Assembly: GCA_964609025.1 (NCBI GenBank)
Contig: CAZSQM010000005.1
Span: 54,622-118,621, forward strand
Direction: 5' to 3'
Source: SIG307 sp964609025
GTDB taxonomy: Bacteria; Bacillota; Clostridia; Lachnospirales; Lachnospiraceae
Length of the DNA stretch: 64,000 nucleotides
Under the pieces are notes generated by a model, which saw nothing but the letters and a program-made list of their open reading frames with translations, was not told the DNA's origin and did no database searches. Made by a program: the position numbers and the translations under genes. Numbering within the stretch: position 1 is the stretch's first letter; every line of letters starts with the position of its first letter. Below are positions 9,195 to 18,223 of this stretch, one piece after another.

Positions 9195-11729
9195 TTACAG
9201 TGCCTTCTCCCAAAAATCCCGCAGTGCCTCCGGCAAGGAAGACAGCGTTACGGTTTTATACGGATACCATTCTTTCGGAAACAGCGCCGTATACTGTCCT
9301 CCGGCAAACCGTTCGTCCAATAAAAGCACCGCCCCCTTATCCTCCATCGTACGAATGACACGTCCCGCCGCCTGCTGCACCTTATTCATGCCCGGATAAA
9401 GATACGCCCGTTCAAAGCCGCTTCCGTTCTTTTCGTCGTAATACCGGCGAAACAGCTCCCGCTCATCGCACACAAGCGGAAGTCCCGTTCCGACAATCGC
9501 CGCGCCGATCAGCCGTTCCCCTTTTAAGTCGATTCCTTCGCCGAATACGCCGCCCAGCACGCAAAGGCCGAGATGTGTTTCCCTTGCGTCTGCGGAAAAT
9601 GCCGCCAAAAACTCCTCCCGCTCCTGTTCGGTCATCCCGGTTCTCTGCCGGTGTAACATGATCGGAACATCCAAAGCCTCGTTTCCCGTTTGATCCGTGT
9701 CATCAGACAGCAAATTCAGCCGCTGTTCCAGAAGTGCTCCGACCTCCGCCAACATCCGGTAGGAAGAAAAAAACACAAGATAATTTCCCTGCTTTGCCGC
9801 TATAAATTCCAAAAGATACTCCACCGTCTTTTCGTACATTTCCCGCCCGCGGTTCGTATAGCGGTAGCTGACATCCGTACCGACAAACAGCCCGCGCCGT
9901 TCCTTCAAAAACGGGGACGGTATGTAAATCGCATAGTCCTCCTCGGTACCCCCAAGCTCCTCCATATAGTAGCGCACCGGAAGAAGCGTGGCAGAGAAAA
10001 ACACCGCGCATTTTCCTTTCTTTAACTGCTCCGCAAGGGCGCGGGCCGGCTGCATGCACTGTACCCGCACATAAAAGGAACCGTCCTCTCCGTACGAAGC
10101 ATAATACCGGTAGTCCTCACCGGAAAAATCGTACATCGCCAGAAAATGCCTTGCCGCAAAATAGAGATTTAAGACCGCTTCCCGCTCCGTGCCGGGGCGC
10201 TTTTCCTCTTTTAAATACTCCTCGCACTCCGTCATAAAGCGCAGCAGCGTCAGCGCCAGAGTGCCAAATTCCTTCTGCTCCGTAAAAGAATCGCACTCTC
10301 GTTTCAGCCGCAGCAGTTCCTTGTTACAGGCCTCCAGCTGTTTTGTCAGCTTCGGCGCCTGTTTCCCGAGCAGACGTTTTACCGTCAGAAATTCTTCCTT
10401 CCAAAGCGTCGCGCTGTACATTTCCCTTGCCCGTTCGGGAAGATTATGCGCTTCATCTATCAAAAACACATAGTTGTTTTTCTGCTCTCCCGCAAAAAAG
10501 CGCTTTAACGCCACGTTCGGGTCAAACACATAATTATAGTCGCAGATGACCGCGTCCGCCCAAAGCGTTAAATCAAGACACAGTTCAAACGGACAGACCG
10601 AATACTGTTCGGCATACCGTTCCACAATTTCTCTCGTTATCGTTCTTTCTTTCGTAAGAATCTCAAAAATCACATCGTTTACCCGGTCAAAGTGTCCCTT
10701 CGCCCGCGGGCAGGAAAAGGGGTTGCACTCCGGCTTTTCCAAAACACAGATTTTTTCCTTCGCCGTAATCGTTACGGTTTTAAAGCGTAAGCCATGCTCC
10801 GCAAGCAGGGAAAAGGTTTCCTCCGCCACCGTCCGCACCACGGTCTTTGCCGTTAAATAAAACAGTTTCTCCGCCACCGACTCTCCGACCGCCTTTACCG
10901 CCGGAAATACGGTGGAAATCGTTTTACCGACGCCGGTAGGTGCCATGGCAAACAGCTTCTTTTCCCGCAGAATCGAGCGGTAAACCCCCGCCGCAAAGTC
11001 CCGCTGGCCCTCCCGGTAAGGGAACGGAAACTGTAATTCCTTTACGGAGGCGTTCCGCTGCTTTTTCCAGCGGCGCTCCCATGCCGCCCATTTCGCATAC
11101 TCCTTTATCAGCGCGGCAAACCATGCCGACAGCTCGGAAAGCGTAAGCTCCTCCGAAAAACGTTTCATCTGCTCCGTTTCAAGATTACAATAGGTAAGCT
11201 GTACTCCGGCTGTCAGCGCATCGCCGTTTTCCGGAGCTTCCTCCGACCGGCTCCGCACAGCTTTTGTATCCGGCTCCGGCCGGACAATGCCCCCTTCCTT
11301 TACCGCAAGCATATAGGCGTAACACCTTGCCTGCGCCAAATGCACCTGCTCCGCAGCCTCAAACTGATTAACGTCCCGGTAGGTGCATTTGATTTCGTCA
11401 ATTATAAATCCGCCGTCCTCCCGCCGGATTACGCCGTCGGCTCTGCCCTCGATTACAAGCCAAAACCGCTCCTCCTCATCCAGTAACGGCACGGAAACGG
11501 AAAGCGGAACTTCCGCAGTATAATTGCTTCCCATTCCTTTTTGCAGTTTACGGTGCAGTCTGCTTCCCGCCTGCATCACGTCCGCGTCCATGCGCCCCGT
11601 TCCGCTGTCAATATCGCCGGAGCGCATAATAAACTCAACAAGCGTCCGCACGGATACCTTTACGGTATCTGTTGCCGACGCTTGTTTCGTATCTTCCGCT
11701 AAAAGTCCGGTTGCCTTCTTTTCCGCCAT
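9195..11729 (-). CDS. PD-(D/E)XK nuclease fused to DinG/XPD-type Fe-S helicase
   Basis: About 844 residues. The N-terminal 220 residues look like a Cas4/RecB-type PD-(D/E)XK nuclease, with GRADGVIRR then FIIDEIKCTYRDV, followed by a QxxxY-like motif (HLAQARCYAYML). The rest is a superfamily 2 helicase of the XPD/DinG group: Walker A APTGVGKT near residue 262, a four-cysteine Fe-S cluster set (CVLEKPECNPFSC and CPFELC), DEAH near 424, and a C-terminal domain ending in QAAGRVIRTMEDKG. It should unwind DNA and perhaps cut it. The start is uncertain: the 11729 ATG and an in-frame ATG at 11756 are both possible. It heads the operon with the two MutS-like genes. Confidence 0.85.
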   Translation of the reverse strand: MAEKKATGLLAEDTKQASATDTVKVSVRTLVEFIMRSGDIDSGTGRMDADVMQAGSRLHRKLQKGMGSNYTAEVPLSVSVPLLDEEERFWLVIEGRADGVIRREDGGFIIDEIKCTYRDVNQFEAAEQVHLAQARCYAYMLAVKEGGIVRPEPDTKAVRSRSEEAPENGDALTAGVQLTYCNLETEQMKRFSEELTLSELSAWFAALIKEYAKWAAWERRWKKQRNASVKELQFPFPYREGQRDFAAGVYRSILREKKLFAMAPTGVGKTISTVFPAVKAVGESVAEKLFYLTAKTVVRTVAEETFSLLAEHGLRFKTVTITAKEKICVLEKPECNPFSCPRAKGHFDRVNDVIFEILTKERTITREIVERYAEQYSVCPFELCLDLTLWADAVICDYNYVFDPNVALKRFFAGEQKNNYVFLIDEAHNLPERAREMYSATLWKEEFLTVKRLLGKQAPKLTKQLEACNKELLRLKRECDSFTEQKEFGTLALTLLRFMTECEEYLKEEKRPGTEREAVLNLYFAARHFLAMYDFSGEDYRYYASYGEDGSFYVRVQCMQPARALAEQLKKGKCAVFFSATLLPVRYYMEELGGTEEDYAIYIPSPFLKERRGLFVGTDVSYRYTNRGREMYEKTVEYLLEFIAAKQGNYLVFFSSYRMLAEVGALLEQRLNLLSDDTDQTGNEALDVPIMLHRQRTGMTEQEREEFLAAFSADARETHLGLCVLGGVFGEGIDLKGERLIGAAIVGTGLPLVCDERELFRRYYDEKNGSGFERAYLYPGMNKVQQAAGRVIRTMEDKGAVLLLDERFAGGQYTALFPKEWYPYKTVTLSSLPEALRDFWEKAL

Positions 11730-11767
11730 GCCCTTTTCCCCCGACGCACTGCTCATTTTCGAGTATT

Positions 11768-11839
11768 GATTCGGGTGTCAAACGGTAGCTTCCGATTACG
11801 GAACTTTGGTATCAGAACATGTTTTTTGGCACCCAAATC
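11768..11839. repeat. Dispersed intergenic repeat, copy C, in the helicase leader
   Basis: A 72-bp palindromic element bounded by GATTCGGGTGTCAAA and TTTGGCACCCAAATC, which pair with two mismatches. Its inner part, CGATTACGGAACTTTG, matches the other copies. It fills the predicted 5' untranslated region between the promoter and the helicase start, so the mRNA should carry it as a hairpin. Confidence 0.75.
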
Positions 11840-11868
11840 ATTTTATCACATTAGCAGAAAGAAAGCAA
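11840..11868 (-). promoter_or_regulatory. Predicted sigma-A promoter of the helicase-MutS operon
   Basis: On the minus strand TTGCTT (11868-11863) and TAAAAT (11845-11840) are 17 bases apart. The predicted transcript would start at the edge of repeat copy C. The rest of 11870-11990 shows nothing clear. Confidence 0.55.
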
Positions 11869-11992
11869 ACCGCTGGGCGTACAGACAAAACTTTTACATG
11901 CCGTAATTTTTCTTAATGTCATCCTCCTTTCCTCTTAAGGCAAAACCACTACGCTGTGAGAGAGTCAATACTTAAATTCATAAAAAACGAAA

Positions 11993-12031
11993 GGCTGTCA
12001 CCCGAACTGCGTAGCAGTTCGGGTGACAGCC
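11993..12031 (-). terminator. Terminator after the flotillin gene
   Basis: A perfect 18-bp stem (GGCTGTCACCCGAACTGC and its complement) with a GTA loop. On the minus strand it is followed by TTTCGTTTTTT. The opposite strand also has a short T-run, so it may act both ways. Confidence 0.85.
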
Positions 12032-12078
12032 CCTTTTGAAACCTTACTCAAGTCACTCCCGACCGATTGATGTACCCA

Positions 12079-13482
12079 TTACGCCTCTGCCTGTTCCGGG
12101 GCTTCCGCCTTTCCTTCTGCGGTCGCCTCCTCTTTCTCTTTCCCTAAGAAATTCGGAAGTTCCATGCCAACCTGCTTAAATACCTCATTTAACGGCGGCA
12201 CTGCCTGCATCATACCGGAGAGGAAGCCGGAGGTAGCGGTCTTACCGTCGGCATTCTTTCCGCCATCCCAAACCGTAACCTTATCAATCTTAATGTTCTT
12301 AATTGCATCAACCTGAATCTGGAGAAGCTGTTCCATCTTATCCGCAAGGATGAGCTTCACGGCATTGTCTGCCTCTCCGCCGGCAGCCTCCACGAGCTTA
12401 CGCATACCTTCTGCCTGCTTCTCTAACAACTCCTGTGTACCGCGAGCCTCTGCGGACATCTTTGCAAAGATAGCGTCCGCTTCACCCTGTGCCTTACGTC
12501 TTGCAACTTCTGCCTCCGCATCTGCCTCAATCTGTGCCTGCTCTTTTGCAATCTGTGCCTTTACGATGACATCTGCCTGCTGGGTTGCCATCTCAAGCTG
12601 TGCACGGGTCTGCTCTGCTTCCTGCTGTGCGATGTAGGCTTCCTGCTTTGCCTTTGCCGCCTGTACCGCCTCGGCTGCGGTTGCGATACGAAGTGCCTCT
12701 GCCTCTTTTTCACGACGGTTTGCCTCGGACTGTGCCACTTCAATCTTCGCATCGTTTTCACCCTGAATCGCGCTTGCGTCCGCAGCAGCCACCTGGATAC
12801 GCTGATCCTTTCTTGCCAGTGCTTGACCGATTTCACCGTCCCTGTCCTTCTCGGCAACATTCTTCTTTGCGTCGTTGATTGCCTTTGCTGCTGCCTCCTT
12901 ACCGAGCGCCTCAATGTACCCGGACTCATCGGTAATATCCGTTACGTTTACGTTGATGAGTCTAAGACCAATCTTCTTTAACTCGATTTCCACGTTTTTG
13001 GAAACCGCTAATAAGAATTTATCACGATCCGTATTGATTTCCTCGATTTCCATAGTAGCGATAACAAGACGCAGCTGACCGAAAATAATATCCTTTGCCA
13101 GTTCCTGAATCTCATTTAACTTTAACCCAAGCAGGCGCTCTGCCGCATTCTGCATGATACCGTCCTCCGTGGAAATACCGACGGTAAACCGGGACGGTAC
13201 GTCTACACGGATGTTCTGTTTGGAAAGTGCATTTCTTAAATCTACATTTAATGAAATCGGTGTTAAATCCAAATACTGATAGGACTGAATCACCGGTACT
13301 ACGAAAGCTGCTCCGCCGTGAATACACTTTGCGCTTCTCGGCTGTCCGTTCTTATCCGTACCGACTTTACCGTAGATAACCATAACCTTATCCGACGGGC
13401 ACTTACGATACCGGGATAACACACCGGCAAATGCCGCAAATACCAAAAGTGCGATTACAACAGCCAAAATCATCGGTTCCAT
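12079..13482 (-). CDS. floT: Flotillin-like SPFH-domain protein
   Basis: Flotillin/YuaG-type membrane scaffold of 467 residues. An N-terminal membrane helix (MILAVVIALLVFAAFAGVL) is followed by the SPFH domain (about 30-210, with ISTEDGIMQNAAERLLG and INVNVTDITDESGYIEALG). A long Ala/Glu/Gln-rich coiled coil with EAQ- and EAE-type repeats runs from about 210 to 370, and the end is hydrophobic, then acidic. Family members gather in membrane microdomains and affect fluidity and secretion. ATG follows AAAGGAGG. The NfeD-like gene lies 57 bases upstream in the same operon, the usual partner. A palindromic operator in the operon promoter suggests control by the neighbouring XRE protein. Confidence 0.92.
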   Translation of the reverse strand: MEPMILAVVIALLVFAAFAGVLSRYRKCPSDKVMVIYGKVGTDKNGQPRSAKCIHGGAAFVVPVIQSYQYLDLTPISLNVDLRNALSKQNIRVDVPSRFTVGISTEDGIMQNAAERLLGLKLNEIQELAKDIIFGQLRLVIATMEIEEINTDRDKFLLAVSKNVEIELKKIGLRLINVNVTDITDESGYIEALGKEAAAKAINDAKKNVAEKDRDGEIGQALARKDQRIQVAAADASAIQGENDAKIEVAQSEANRREKEAEALRIATAAEAVQAAKAKQEAYIAQQEAEQTRAQLEMATQQADVIVKAQIAKEQAQIEADAEAEVARRKAQGEADAIFAKMSAEARGTQELLEKQAEGMRKLVEAAGGEADNAVKLILADKMEQLLQIQVDAIKNIKIDKVTVWDGGKNADGKTATSGFLSGMMQAVPPLNEVFKQVGMELPNFLGKEKEEATAEGKAEAPEQAEA

Positions 13483-13539
13483 TATTAAATCCTCCTTTAA
13501 TCATCATACTCATTTTCCTGCTACATGATTCTGCTACAA

Positions 13540-14187
13540 TTATAAATCCTGCTCTACCACTACCACATCCCCCCGCACATCCACAATCCGGACTCTGCTT
13601 CCGCTCGGAATTGCCTGATTTCCTTCGGTAATCGCATCCACTTCCGCAAAATGTGAAGCACTGCTTAAGGTTACCTTTCCGCCGCTCTCCCCGGACGGTA
13701 AAACAGTCAAATATACCTGTGCCGTTTCACCGATTACAGACTTCAGCCGGAAAGTACCGTTCTCCGCAAGCCGTGCCATCAGCTGTAACAGCTTTGCAAG
13801 CACATACATCATAATCACGCCACAGACAAAACCAATCAGCAGCGCTGCCGCATCCGGCATTTCGGTCTTCACACAGACTAACGCCACCCACGAAAAGGTC
13901 GTTAAAAATGCAACTACGCCTTGCATGGTAAACAGCTTCAGTGTGCCGACATCCGACGGACTGAGTTCACCTACATCCACATCTGCCAAATCTCCCGCGG
14001 AAACATCCTCCGGCATATCCAGGTCAAGTCCGGATGTATCGCTGGGATTAAAGTCACCGCCGCCTGCCCCGTCTCCGAATCCCATGATCACCAATACCGT
14101 CTGTATAATCAGAATCAGTGTCGCCGGGATTGCAATACAATAAAGTACCTTTTGCAGGACGCTTAGAGCTTCCCACCAAGCATTCAT
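13540..14187 (-). CDS. NfeD-like membrane protein
   Basis: Protein of 215 residues and probable partner of the downstream flotillin. It has one N-terminal membrane helix (near VLYCIAIPATLILIIQTVLVI), an acidic Gly/Asp-rich loop, two more membrane helices near residues 95-140, and a C-terminal OB-fold NfeD domain of about 75 residues ending SRVRIVDVRGDVVVVEQDL. It has no ClpP-class protease domain, so it is the short YuaF-like form. ATG at 14187 lies behind a strong GGAGGGAAGGA site; longer upstream frame extensions would run through the promoter. It is the first gene of the two-gene operon. Confidence 0.85.
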   Translation of the reverse strand: MNAWWEALSVLQKVLYCIAIPATLILIIQTVLVIMGFGDGAGGGDFNPSDTSGLDLDMPEDVSAGDLADVDVGELSPSDVGTLKLFTMQGVVAFLTTFSWVALVCVKTEMPDAAALLIGFVCGVIMMYVLAKLLQLMARLAENGTFRLKSVIGETAQVYLTVLPSGESGGKVTLSSASHFAEVDAITEGNQAIPSGSRVRIVDVRGDVVVVEQDL

Positions 14188-14223
14188 ATTCCTTCCCTCC
14201 TTCTCCCCTCGAAAAGTTATGGG

Positions 14224-14270
14224 GTAAATATAATTTACTTTATAATACCATTTTATTCTTCCATTGTCAA
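14224..14270 (-). promoter_or_regulatory. Promoter and palindromic operator of the NfeD-flotillin operon
   Basis: Minus-strand TTGACA (14270-14265) and TATTAT (14247-14242) are 17 bases apart. Three A bases after the -10 comes the 15-bp palindrome GTAAATTATATTTAC (14238-14224). The same arrangement occurs at the divergent regulator promoter. Confidence 0.8.
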
Positions 14271-14304
14271 TGCCTCTTCCCGACATTTTTCTTTTTTTCT
14301 CCAC

Positions 14305-14350
14305 TTGCTTTTTCTGTTTTTTATGCTATAATAAAGTAAATTTCATTTAC
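14305..14350 (+). promoter_or_regulatory. Promoter and palindromic operator of the XRE regulator
   Basis: TTGCTT (14305-14310) and TATAAT (14327-14332) are 16 bases apart. AAA follows, then the palindrome GTAAATTTCATTTAC (14336-14350). Spacing and half-sites match the operator of the divergent NfeD-flotillin promoter, which points to one shared regulator. Confidence 0.8.
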
Positions 14351-14398
14351 CAATAGTGAATCCTTTTGTCAAAATAAATGTGAAGGGAGGCTGCCTGT

Positions 14399-15010
14399 AT
14401 GGATTCCAAACTACTCGGACAACGAATTAAAGAGGCGCGGCTCGCAAAAAAAATGACCCAGAGTGAAGTCGTGGGTTCCTTTATTACAAGAAATATGCTC
14501 AGCCAGATTGAAAGCGGCAACGCGGTTCCGTCCATGAAAACCCTGACCTATCTTGCAAAGGTGTTGGAACTGCCTCCTGCGTTACTGTTGCAGGAGGAGT
14601 GTGCGGACTCCGAAAAAACAGCGGAGGCATCTCATGACGCCCCGATGCTCTCCGGCGCCCTTTCCGCCGACTCTTTTGAGGTTTCGTCCGAGCCGCTTAC
14701 CTTTCTTCATGCAAAAGAAGCCTATCTGGCAGGAGAGGATGCCAACGCCTATTCCCTGCTGAAAAGCATTCCGGAGGATTCCCCGTTAGCGGATGAAGCC
14801 GCTGCCCTTCTCACAAGAGTCACTCTGCGCCTTGCAGCCGCTTCTTGCGCTTCTTCCGACTTTGAAGCTGCGTTAGAAATGGCAAAAGAGGCAGAACAAT
14901 CTGCCTCTAAAGGTCTGTACGCTTCCGCCGGGTTAAAAACGGAAGCGCTCCTATTGTTGTCGGATATTGCCGCAAAGCTGGCAAAGAACAATCCTTTACT
15001 CGCTCCGTAA
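14399..15010 (+). CDS. XRE-family transcriptional regulator
   Basis: Regulator of 203 residues with an N-terminal XRE helix-turn-helix (residues of about 7-62: LGQRIKEARLAKKMTQSEVV then RNMLSQIESGNAVPSMKTL). The C-terminal 120 residues are Ala/Leu/Glu-rich helices that may form TPR-like repeats. The start follows AGGGAGG. It is divergent from the NfeD-flotillin operon and both promoters carry the same palindrome, so it probably represses itself and that operon. Its last 15 bases overlap the 3' end of the ABC transporter gene on the other strand. The ligand or stress sensed is not evident. Confidence 0.85.
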   Translation: MDSKLLGQRIKEARLAKKMTQSEVVGSFITRNMLSQIESGNAVPSMKTLTYLAKVLELPPALLLQEECADSEKTAEASHDAPMLSGALSADSFEVSSEPLTFLHAKEAYLAGEDANAYSLLKSIPEDSPLADEAAALLTRVTLRLAAASCASSDFEAALEMAKEAEQSASKGLYASAGLKTEALLLLSDIAAKLAKNNPLLAP

Positions 15011-17932
15011 TGCAATCACCGGGTCCTTCTTTGCCGCCACCTTCGACGGGAACAGACCCGCGATAAAGGTTAACAGCATGCTAATCAGCACAAGAATCAC
15101 GCCTGCTCCCACCGGAAGAATTGCATTCAGGTTTCCGATTCCCGTTACGGAATGCAGAATAATGTTAATCAATACAATCAACAGCAATGTCACCAGGATA
15201 CCGATTGCCCCCGAGGTAAAACCGACAATAATCGTTTCTGCGTTAAACACGCGGGAAATATCCCTCTTTGACGCGCCGATCGCACGCAGAATACCAATCT
15301 CCTTCGTACGTTCCAGCACAGAGATATAGGTAATAATACCAATCATAATCGAGGATACCACAAGAGAGATTGCCACAAACGCAATCAGCACATAGGAAAT
15401 TGCATTGATTACGGTGGTAATGGAGGACATCAGGAGCGCTACATAGTCCGTATACTCAATCACGTCTTCCTCCGCCACGGTTTCATTGTATTCGGCAATC
15501 AGGTCCGCAATCCTGTCTTTATTTTCAAAGGTCTCCGCATAAATGTTAATTACAGACGGGTTCTCCGGGTCGGCATAACCGAGAAGTTTTAAGTTCTCTT
15601 CATAAGTAGAAGCCGAATACTTCTTCGGAAGATAGCTTTCATAAAAAGCCGCATACTCCTCGGTCGTAAACTCCGCCGTGTCAAACAGCGCCGCAAGCTG
15701 CTCCGCCGTCATCGTGCTCAAATTCGCCTGTACGCCCTTTGCATACTCTGCCGCAGCCATCGCGGAAATCACCTGTGCCGCATAGTTCTGTAAGGTTGCC
15801 TCATCCATCCCGGCAACATAGGTTTCTACCTGTGCCGCGTCAACTCCCATCTGCTGTGCGAACGCCTGCACCAGCATTCCGCGGATTTCAGCCTCGCTCA
15901 TCGCCGACAACTGGGCGGTAACTACCTGCTGCAAATAAAGCTCCGACGGCATCGACATAATCTCGCCGTACAAAACCGCTTTCTCGCTACTTGTAAGGGC
16001 GGAAAAATACGTCCGTACCGCCTCCGCCTTCTCCTCCGGAGAAAGTTCTTCTTCCTCACCGGTTTCAAACGGTAAGCCCGTAATGATATCCGTTGTCTTA
16101 TCCGCAAGCTGAGCCTGCAAAATCTCAGACTCGCTGTTTATGCGCATCACATACTCCGTCAAAGCACCGGTATAGGCAATGGCACCGTTCATGGAGGTTG
16201 CCACTGCGTCCTCGTTCGGCCGTAAAATGCCCACCACCTTCAAATCAAAACCGGCACTGTCGTAAAGATAGGACAGCCCTGCCTCGCTCGCAGTCAGGTC
16301 AACATAGCTTCCGTCACCCTGCTTCTGGTACTTCTCCGCTCCCGGAATCACGCGGAACTTCATATTACAGATTTCCTCATAGGTCCAAGGACCAATGTTT
16401 TGCGCAATCTGCTCTCCGCTCATGGAAGCCTCCATAGATTCCATTAACGTATCCATCGTCGTAAGACCAAGCGCATACAATACCATATCGCTGATTTCAT
16501 TTTTACTGTTTACCAATAAAACAACTTCATCGTAAGCAGTCGGCCATGTACCGTAAATGACATCGTACTGCTCCTTTACCATATCGCTGACAAGCTCACC
16601 GTTCTCACCGGCTAACATCTCGTCCCACACATCCATTCCTGCGGACATGGAGCTCATGCTCTCCATCATATTACTGGAAACGCCGTACGAATTCATCATC
16701 ATCCTCATCAATTCCATCACATCCGACTTCATTACCTTGCCGTCCGCGTCCTTCGTATACACGCTCATATCCATGTCATAAGAATACTGTACCGAAGAAA
16801 TATAACTCCGCAATTCTTCATTTTCTTCCAGATAGGTTTTAAACGCCTTCAGGTTATTCGTTCTGGTTTCCATGTTATTTAAGGAATTCAGCATATCGTA
16901 CATTGTGGAATTCGCATAAACCTTATCCAACTCGTGCGGATTTAGCGACTCTCCCTCCTGATTGACGCCCATCATCGTTGCAAGCAGCACAGAGGAATCC
17001 ACGGTTTCCGCTTCTATGGTAATCGGGTAACTGGACAACGTATCCCGCTGCACCGAATCAATATACGCCTGCACACCGGTAGAAACCGCCAGAATCAGCG
17101 CAATGCCGATAATACCGATCGAACCCGCAAAGGCGGTCATAAAAGTACGTCCCTTCTTCGTCAGAAGGTTGTTAAAGGAAAGGGAAAGCGCGGTAAAAAA
17201 GGACATGGAGGTCTTTTTTGTCTTCTTCTTTTCCGCAACCGGCTCCTCCTCTGCCTCATAAGGGTCGGAATCGCTGATAATCTTACCGTCCAAAAGTCTT
17301 ACGATACGGCTGGAATACTGCTCTGCCAGCTCCGGGTTATGCGTTACCATAATAATCAGCTTATCCTTGGAAATTTCCTTCAAAATCTCCATAATCTGAA
17401 CGCTGGTTTCGCTGTCAAGCGCGCCGGTCGGTTCATCCGCAAGCAAAATGTCCGGATCATTTACCAAAGCTCGTGCAATCGCCACACGCTGCATCTGACC
17501 GCCGGACATCTGGTTCGGCTTCTTATTCAGCTGGTCGCCGAGGCCCACCTTTACAAGCGCCTCCTTCGCCCTTCTGCGGCGTTCCGATTTGGAAACTCCG
17601 GACAGCGTCAAAGCAAGCTCTACATTGGAAAGTACCGTCTGGTGCGGAATCAGATTGTAGCTTTGGAACACAAAACCGATGGAGTGGTTCCGGTAGCTGT
17701 CCCAATCCGCGTCCTTAAAACGCTTCGTGGAAGTTCCGTTAATAATCAAATCTCCCTCGGTGTAGTGATCCAAACCGCCTATAATGTTTAATAACGTCGT
17801 TTTTCCGCAGCCGGACTGTCCCAAAACGGAAACAAACTCACTCTTTCGGAACTGAATGCTGACGCCCTTCAATGCCGGAATCGTCATATCGCCCACGCGG
17901 TAGTCTTTTACAATATTGCGTAATGTAAGCAT
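14996..17932 (-). CDS. ABC transporter, ATPase fused to FtsX-type permease
   Basis: Single-chain MacB-like transporter of 978 residues. The N-terminal ATPase (residues 1-225) has Walker A GQSGCGKTT, signature MSGGQMQRVAIARAL and Walker B ILLADEPTGALD. A first membrane helix near 285 is followed by a large extracellular domain of about 500 residues rich in Ala, Glu and Met. Three helices near the C-terminus form the FtsX core (ISLVVSSIMIGIITYISVLERTKEIGILRAIGASKRDI). Such fusions export peptides, lipids or antibiotics, or act as mechanotransmitters; the substrate is unknown. ATG at 17932 lies behind AGGAGG. It stands alone and is convergent with the XRE gene. Confidence 0.88.
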   Translation of the reverse strand: MLTLRNIVKDYRVGDMTIPALKGVSIQFRKSEFVSVLGQSGCGKTTLLNIIGGLDHYTEGDLIINGTSTKRFKDADWDSYRNHSIGFVFQSYNLIPHQTVLSNVELALTLSGVSKSERRRRAKEALVKVGLGDQLNKKPNQMSGGQMQRVAIARALVNDPDILLADEPTGALDSETSVQIMEILKEISKDKLIIMVTHNPELAEQYSSRIVRLLDGKIISDSDPYEAEEEPVAEKKKTKKTSMSFFTALSLSFNNLLTKKGRTFMTAFAGSIGIIGIALILAVSTGVQAYIDSVQRDTLSSYPITIEAETVDSSVLLATMMGVNQEGESLNPHELDKVYANSTMYDMLNSLNNMETRTNNLKAFKTYLEENEELRSYISSVQYSYDMDMSVYTKDADGKVMKSDVMELMRMMMNSYGVSSNMMESMSSMSAGMDVWDEMLAGENGELVSDMVKEQYDVIYGTWPTAYDEVVLLVNSKNEISDMVLYALGLTTMDTLMESMEASMSGEQIAQNIGPWTYEEICNMKFRVIPGAEKYQKQGDGSYVDLTASEAGLSYLYDSAGFDLKVVGILRPNEDAVATSMNGAIAYTGALTEYVMRINSESEILQAQLADKTTDIITGLPFETGEEEELSPEEKAEAVRTYFSALTSSEKAVLYGEIMSMPSELYLQQVVTAQLSAMSEAEIRGMLVQAFAQQMGVDAAQVETYVAGMDEATLQNYAAQVISAMAAAEYAKGVQANLSTMTAEQLAALFDTAEFTTEEYAAFYESYLPKKYSASTYEENLKLLGYADPENPSVINIYAETFENKDRIADLIAEYNETVAEEDVIEYTDYVALLMSSITTVINAISYVLIAFVAISLVVSSIMIGIITYISVLERTKEIGILRAIGASKRDISRVFNAETIIVGFTSGAIGILVTLLLIVLINIILHSVTGIGNLNAILPVGAGVILVLISMLLTFIAGLFPSKVAAKKDPVIALRSE

Positions 17933-18223
17933 ACTGGCCTCCTGTTTTATTGTTACACCTTTCCAAAAACAAACTCTTCGCAACACGGCTTCGATTTCTA
18001 TGTACCATATAAAAACTACAAAAAGAACTTCTTATAAAATAGCAGATTGTCATTTTTTCGTCAATAAGCTACCGCTAATTTAATAATTTCTTTAGGAAAT
18101 TTCAGACGCAGGAAATAAATGGACATTTCCCGTATCACCATAGTATACTGTATCCATGCATAAAATTTTTTTGAACCTTTTTTCGTCCCGATTCGTATCT
18201 GTTAAGGAAAGGAGGGGCAGAAT

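Noticed and set aside
12350..12929. Open frames opposite the flotillin gene
   Set aside because: They arise from the Ala/Glu/Gln-rich coiled-coil codons read on other frames and have no ribosome sites.
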